Positions 5,682-8,331 of a stretch of DNA of 8,331 bases are shown here, piece by piece; the first letter of the stretch is position 1; each line of letters begins with the position of its first letter. The notes beneath the pieces are model-generated. The model saw only the letters and a list, made by a program, of their open reading frames with translations. It was not told the DNA's origin and made no database searches. This stretch comes from Chloroflexota bacterium (lineage in GTDB: Bacteria > Chloroflexota > Anaerolineae > UBA1429): contig JAAZBQ010000270.1 of assembly GCA_012513725.1 (NCBI GenBank), positions 1 through 8,331 of the forward strand, given 5' to 3'. The translations under genes and the position numbers were made by a program.

Positions 5682-6608
5682 GTGTTCGACGTCCGCGATT
5701 TGCAGTCCTCGCCCCGAAACGCCCTGGCCCGGGATGACTCGAACCGAGAGTCGGCAGGCGAGCCGGCGCTGTTCCTCCAGGCCTGGCAGGCCCGCGCCCG
5801 CCACCATCCCCCCACCATCCGCTTTGACCGGCCGCTGGACACGCTCCCCGTGAGCCTGACGGGCCCTTCTTGTGCACTGCAGTGCGCCCACTGCGGGGGG
5901 CACTATCTCGCCCACATGCGGCCGATCTGGGAGGTCGACGACACCCCGGCCACCAGCCTGCTCATCTCCGGCGGATGCGATCCCCAGGGGCGCGTGCCGG
6001 TCTCGCAGCACCTGGAGCGGGTGGCCGCGCTGCGGGCCGGACGCCGGCTGAACTGGCACGTGGGAATGATCGACGAGGCCACCCTCCGCACCATCGAGCC
6101 TTATGTCGACCTCGTGTCGTTCGACGTGGTGGGCGATCGGGAGACGGCTCGGGAGGTGTACGGGCTGGACCTGGACCTCGACGACTATATGCGCACCTAC
6201 GACCTCTTGCGGCGGCGCGTGCGGGTGGTGCCCCACCTGACCCTGGGCCTCCGCGGAGGGCGGATGAGCGGCGAGCGCCGGGCGCTGGAGGCCCTGGCGG
6301 CGCGGGACGCCGGGACGGTGGTGTTCATCGTCCTGATCCCCACGCCCGGCACCCGCTACGCCGATTGCGCTCCCCCACCCCTCGACGAGGCGGCCCGCTT
6401 CCTGGCCCGGGCCCGGGTGGAGATGCCCCGCGCCCGGCTGTACCTCGGCTGCATGCGCCCCCGGGGCACGTACCGGGAGGCGCTGGACGAGGCGGCCGTG
6501 CGGGCGGGGCTGAACGTCATCGTGAACCCGGCCCGCTCCGCCGTGGAGGCAGCCGCGGAGATGGGGCTGACCGTGGAATGGGGGCGGGAATGCTGCGCGC
6601 TGGACTAG
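5682..6608 (+). CDS. Radical SAM protein, LipS1-like lipoyl synthase component (tentative)
   Basis: A 308-residue radical SAM enzyme. The CALQCAHC motif gives the CxxxCxxC ligands (Cys64, Cys68, Cys71) of the SAM-binding 4Fe-4S cluster, early in the protein as in biotin-synthase-like enzymes. Further cysteines lie in distinctive contexts: ISGGCDPQGRVP (Cys99), LGCMRPRGTYRE (Cys257) and a C-terminal ECCALD (Cys304, Cys305); these are candidates for an auxiliary cluster. The company of a second, different radical SAM gene suggests the LipS1/LipS2 pair, in which LipS2 adds the first sulfur to octanoyl-protein at C8 and LipS1 the second at C6. Which of the two this gene is remains uncertain. GTG 5682 is chosen over TTG 5676 because GGGGAG at 5670-5675 is 6 nt away from the GTG but touches the TTG. 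It has a strong promoter overlapped by a palindrome. Confidence 0.85.
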   Translation: MFDVRDLQSSPRNALARDDSNRESAGEPALFLQAWQARARHHPPTIRFDRPLDTLPVSLTGPSCALQCAHCGGHYLAHMRPIWEVDDTPATSLLISGGCDPQGRVPVSQHLERVAALRAGRRLNWHVGMIDEATLRTIEPYVDLVSFDVVGDRETAREVYGLDLDLDDYMRTYDLLRRRVRVVPHLTLGLRGGRMSGERRALEALAARDAGTVVFIVLIPTPGTRYADCAPPPLDEAARFLARARVEMPRARLYLGCMRPRGTYREALDEAAVRAGLNVIVNPARSAVEAAAEMGLTVEWGRECCALD

Positions 6609-6619
6609 GTTCTCGGTCG

Positions 6620-6935
6620 ATGTCGGCCGGCTCCACACGAATGGCGCGAATGACGGACGAATCCAGCAAGAAAAAGAGTACCACGGATGGTACGGATCGA
6701 ACGGATGGCACGGATGGGGAGGGGAGTGTAGAGGTAGGCATGGCGAACGTGGCAGAGACTCCCTGTGCCCGATGCATGGGGCTGGATCGATCGCCTGCTG
6801 CCGAGGCATCCCTTGCTGCGCGGGACGGATCGGCATCCGTGACAGAGTCGGCGGATAGGGCCGATTCGTCCGGCCATTCGTGCGATTCGTGGGGAAAGCG
6901 CCCGAAAGCCACAGAGCGCACCGACTGTACCGATG
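6620..6935. repeat. Degenerate inverted-repeat region between the radical SAM genes
   Basis: This stretch of about 335 bp holds no credible gene. CACGAATGGCGCGAATG (6636-6652, continuing to 6663) has an imperfect inverted partner at 6863-6891 rich in ATTCGT. Inside the left part is a rhythmic run of ACGGAT units (6681-6717), with a weak inverted counterpart, GGCATCCGTGAC, at 6832-6843. In the frame of the downstream gene it reads as TTDGTDRTDGTDG-like low-complexity peptide. No clear promoter was found in it, so the second gene may depend on read-through from the first. Confidence 0.65.
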
Positions 6936-6943
6936 GCGGGGGC

Positions 6944-7915
6944 GTGTGGCGCGCCTCGTCGGGGACGGCGGCCGTGCTGGGCCTGCGGCCCACGCCGATG
7001 GACGCCGCCCCCACGACGGCGTACCTGATGCTCGGCGAGCGCTGCCTGCGCAACTGCGCCTTTTGCGCCCAGGCCCGGGAGAGCCGGGCGGACGACGCGG
7101 CGCTCTCGCGGGTGCTGTGGCCCCCGTTCCCCCGAGAGGAAGTAGCGACCGCCATCGCCGCGGCAGCCCGGGAGGGGCGCATCCGCCGGGCCTGCTTTCA
7201 GGTGACGGTCGGGCGAGAGCACATCGCCGAGACGGAGGAGGCGGTCGCGCTCCTGGCCGCGGCCAGCGACGTGCCGATCTGCGCCTCGGTGGCCCCGCGC
7301 GACCTCGCCGACGTGGCGCGCCTCCTGGAGGCGGGCGCCGAGCGGGTGACGATCTCGCTGGACGCGGCCACCGAGGCCGTCTACCGCCGCACCAAGGGTG
7401 GCCGCTGGGCGCGGGGCTGTGCGCTCCTCGAAGAGGCGGCTGCCGCGTTCCCCGGGCGCATCGGCACGCACCTCATCGTGGGCCTCGGCGAGACGGAGCA
7501 GGAGGCGATCGCCAGGATCTCCGGCCTCCTGGCAATGGGTGTGCGGGTGGCGCTCTTTGCCTTTACCCCGGTGCGGGGCACGCCGCTGGCCGGGGCGCCG
7601 CCCCCGCCGCTCGCGGCCTACCGGCGCGTGCAGGCGGCGCTCTGGCTCCTGGCGCGCGGCCTGGCGAGCGCCGAGGCGTTCCGCTATCGCGACGACGGCG
7701 CGCGGGTGACGTTCGGCCTCCCGGAGGCCGTCCTGGGGGACCTCCTCGCCGGCGGCGACGCCTTTCGCACCTCCGGCTGCCCCGACTGTAACCGCCCCTA
7801 CTATAACGAGCGCCCCGGCGGCGTGATGTACAACTATCATCGCCCCCTCACCCCGTCCGAGGCAGAGGCCGAAGTGACCGCGTTGCTCTGCGGGCTGGAG
7901 AAGAGAAGAAGTTGA
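6944..7915 (+). CDS. Radical SAM protein, LipS2-like lipoyl synthase component (tentative)
   Basis: A 323-residue radical SAM enzyme (counted from GTG 6944). CLRNCAFC supplies Cys34, Cys38 and Cys41 for the SAM cluster, followed by AQARES as in biotin-synthase-like enzymes. Other motifs are RACFQVTVG (Cys84), CASVAPRD (Cys113), VTISLDAATEAVYRRTKGG, HLIVGLGETEQEA (the glycine-rich strand typical of the barrel), and a C-terminal TSGCPDCNRPYYNERPGG (Cys279, Cys282), a probable auxiliary-cluster or substrate motif. I associate this C-terminal signature with LipS2-type proteins, from memory. The start is uncertain: the frame is open far upstream, but everything before 6944 is repeat-derived. GTG 6944 keeps the conserved-looking SSGTAAVLGLRPT segment; GTG 6974 and ATG 6998 are alternatives. 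Only a weak G-rich ribosome site (near 6937-6942) is visible. It lies downstream of the first radical SAM gene on the same strand. Confidence 0.85.
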   Translation: MWRASSGTAAVLGLRPTPMDAAPTTAYLMLGERCLRNCAFCAQARESRADDAALSRVLWPPFPREEVATAIAAAAREGRIRRACFQVTVGREHIAETEEAVALLAAASDVPICASVAPRDLADVARLLEAGAERVTISLDAATEAVYRRTKGGRWARGCALLEEAAAAFPGRIGTHLIVGLGETEQEAIARISGLLAMGVRVALFAFTPVRGTPLAGAPPPPLAAYRRVQAALWLLARGLASAEAFRYRDDGARVTFGLPEAVLGDLLAGGDAFRTSGCPDCNRPYYNERPGGVMYNYHRPLTPSEAEAEVTALLCGLEKRRS

Positions 7916-7919
7916 CGCC

Positions 7920-8331
7920 AAGACGCAAAGGGGCAAAGGCGCAAAGGGAAACGCAGAGGCGCGTGCCCAGTCTGCTGGGCCGGAAGACGCAGAGACGCAG
8001 AGCAGATTCAACGCAAAGGGGCAAAGACGCAAGGGGGAATAGGTCATAGGGGCGTTGTTCGAGGCATCCCGCCCTATGGATCCCGAGCCCGGTTACGTGT
8101 CATCCCGAGGCCTGCCCTGCGGTCTTCCGAAGGGTCCCCCGAGGGATCTCTGCCGGACATAGACTACAGGTGATGTGCGCCGGAGATCCCTCGGGGGACC
8201 TCGGGATGACAACGCTGTAGACCACTGGATGCCCGCACCGCATCACAGTCCACCTTTCTCCCTCTGCGTCTCCGCGTCTTCCGGCCCAGCAGACTGGGCA
8301 CGCGCCTCTGCGTCCTTCTTTGCGTCTTTGC
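7920..8331. repeat. Nested inverted-repeat region without genes
   Basis: No credible coding region is present from 7916 to the window end. The outer arms, 7951-8002 and 8262-8313, are inverted copies of 52 bp with one mismatch (at 7991); both are preceded, toward the outside, by related GCAAAGACGCAAAGG-like sequence, so the element probably continues past the window. A further run of CGCAAAGGGGCAAAG type lies at 8010-8035. Nested inside are a perfect 17-bp pair (8134-8150 with 8183-8199) and a 12-bp pair (8099-8110 with 8199-8210). It may be a non-autonomous mobile element or a dispersed palindromic repeat, with a second one inserted in its loop. Confidence 0.82.

Noticed and set aside
5870..6943. 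Upstream extension of the second radical SAM frame
   Set aside because: The first part overlaps the first radical SAM gene in another frame and the rest is repeat-derived; only the part from about 6944 resembles a conserved protein.

Overview
The window is GC-rich bacterial chromosomal DNA with tightly packed genes, some GTG starts and sigma70-type promoters with 17-18 bp spacers. The gene content (apiosidase-like glycoside hydrolase, mannonate dehydratase, CorC-type CBS protein, AIM24-family protein, paired radical SAM enzymes) and the abundant low-complexity inverted repeats between genes would suit an environmental Chloroflexota- or Armatimonadota-like bacterium. That placement is an inference; there is no rRNA or marker gene here. 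No tRNA, rRNA, transposase or CRISPR array was seen.

Layout. (1) 1-1148, plus strand: 3' part of a DUF4038/apiosidase-like glycoside hydrolase whose start lies outside the window. (2) 1158-1270: a large hairpin repeat filling the gap between convergent genes. (3) 1280-2638, minus strand: a complete DUF21-CBS-CorC (HlyC/CorC) membrane protein, with its own promoter in the divergent gap. (4) 2878-3939, plus: mannonate dehydratase (uxuA) with a clear promoter and Shine-Dalgarno. (5) 4076-4768, plus: an AIM24/TIGR00266-family protein, bracketed by two copies of a roughly 90-110 bp GAAGG-rich structured repeat; the second copy continues into an 18-bp tandem array. (6) 5032-5610, plus: a small membrane protein with two CxxC zinc-ribbon knuckles and two membrane helices. 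(7) 5682-6608 and 6944-7915, plus: two different radical SAM proteins separated by about 335 bp of degenerate inverted repeats. (8) 7916-8331: no gene, but a nested inverted-repeat structure.

How the genes may work together. The glycoside hydrolase and mannonate dehydratase both point to plant polysaccharide use (pectin side chains and hexuronates), though the CorC gene on the other strand separates them. The two radical SAM proteins resemble the two-component lipoyl synthase LipS1/LipS2, which together insert the two sulfurs of lipoate in place of classical LipA. If so, 5682-7915 is a lipoyl-cofactor locus. It is led by a near-consensus promoter overlapped by a perfect 13-bp inverted repeat that also covers the ribosome binding site. 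This is the most striking regulatory feature in the window.
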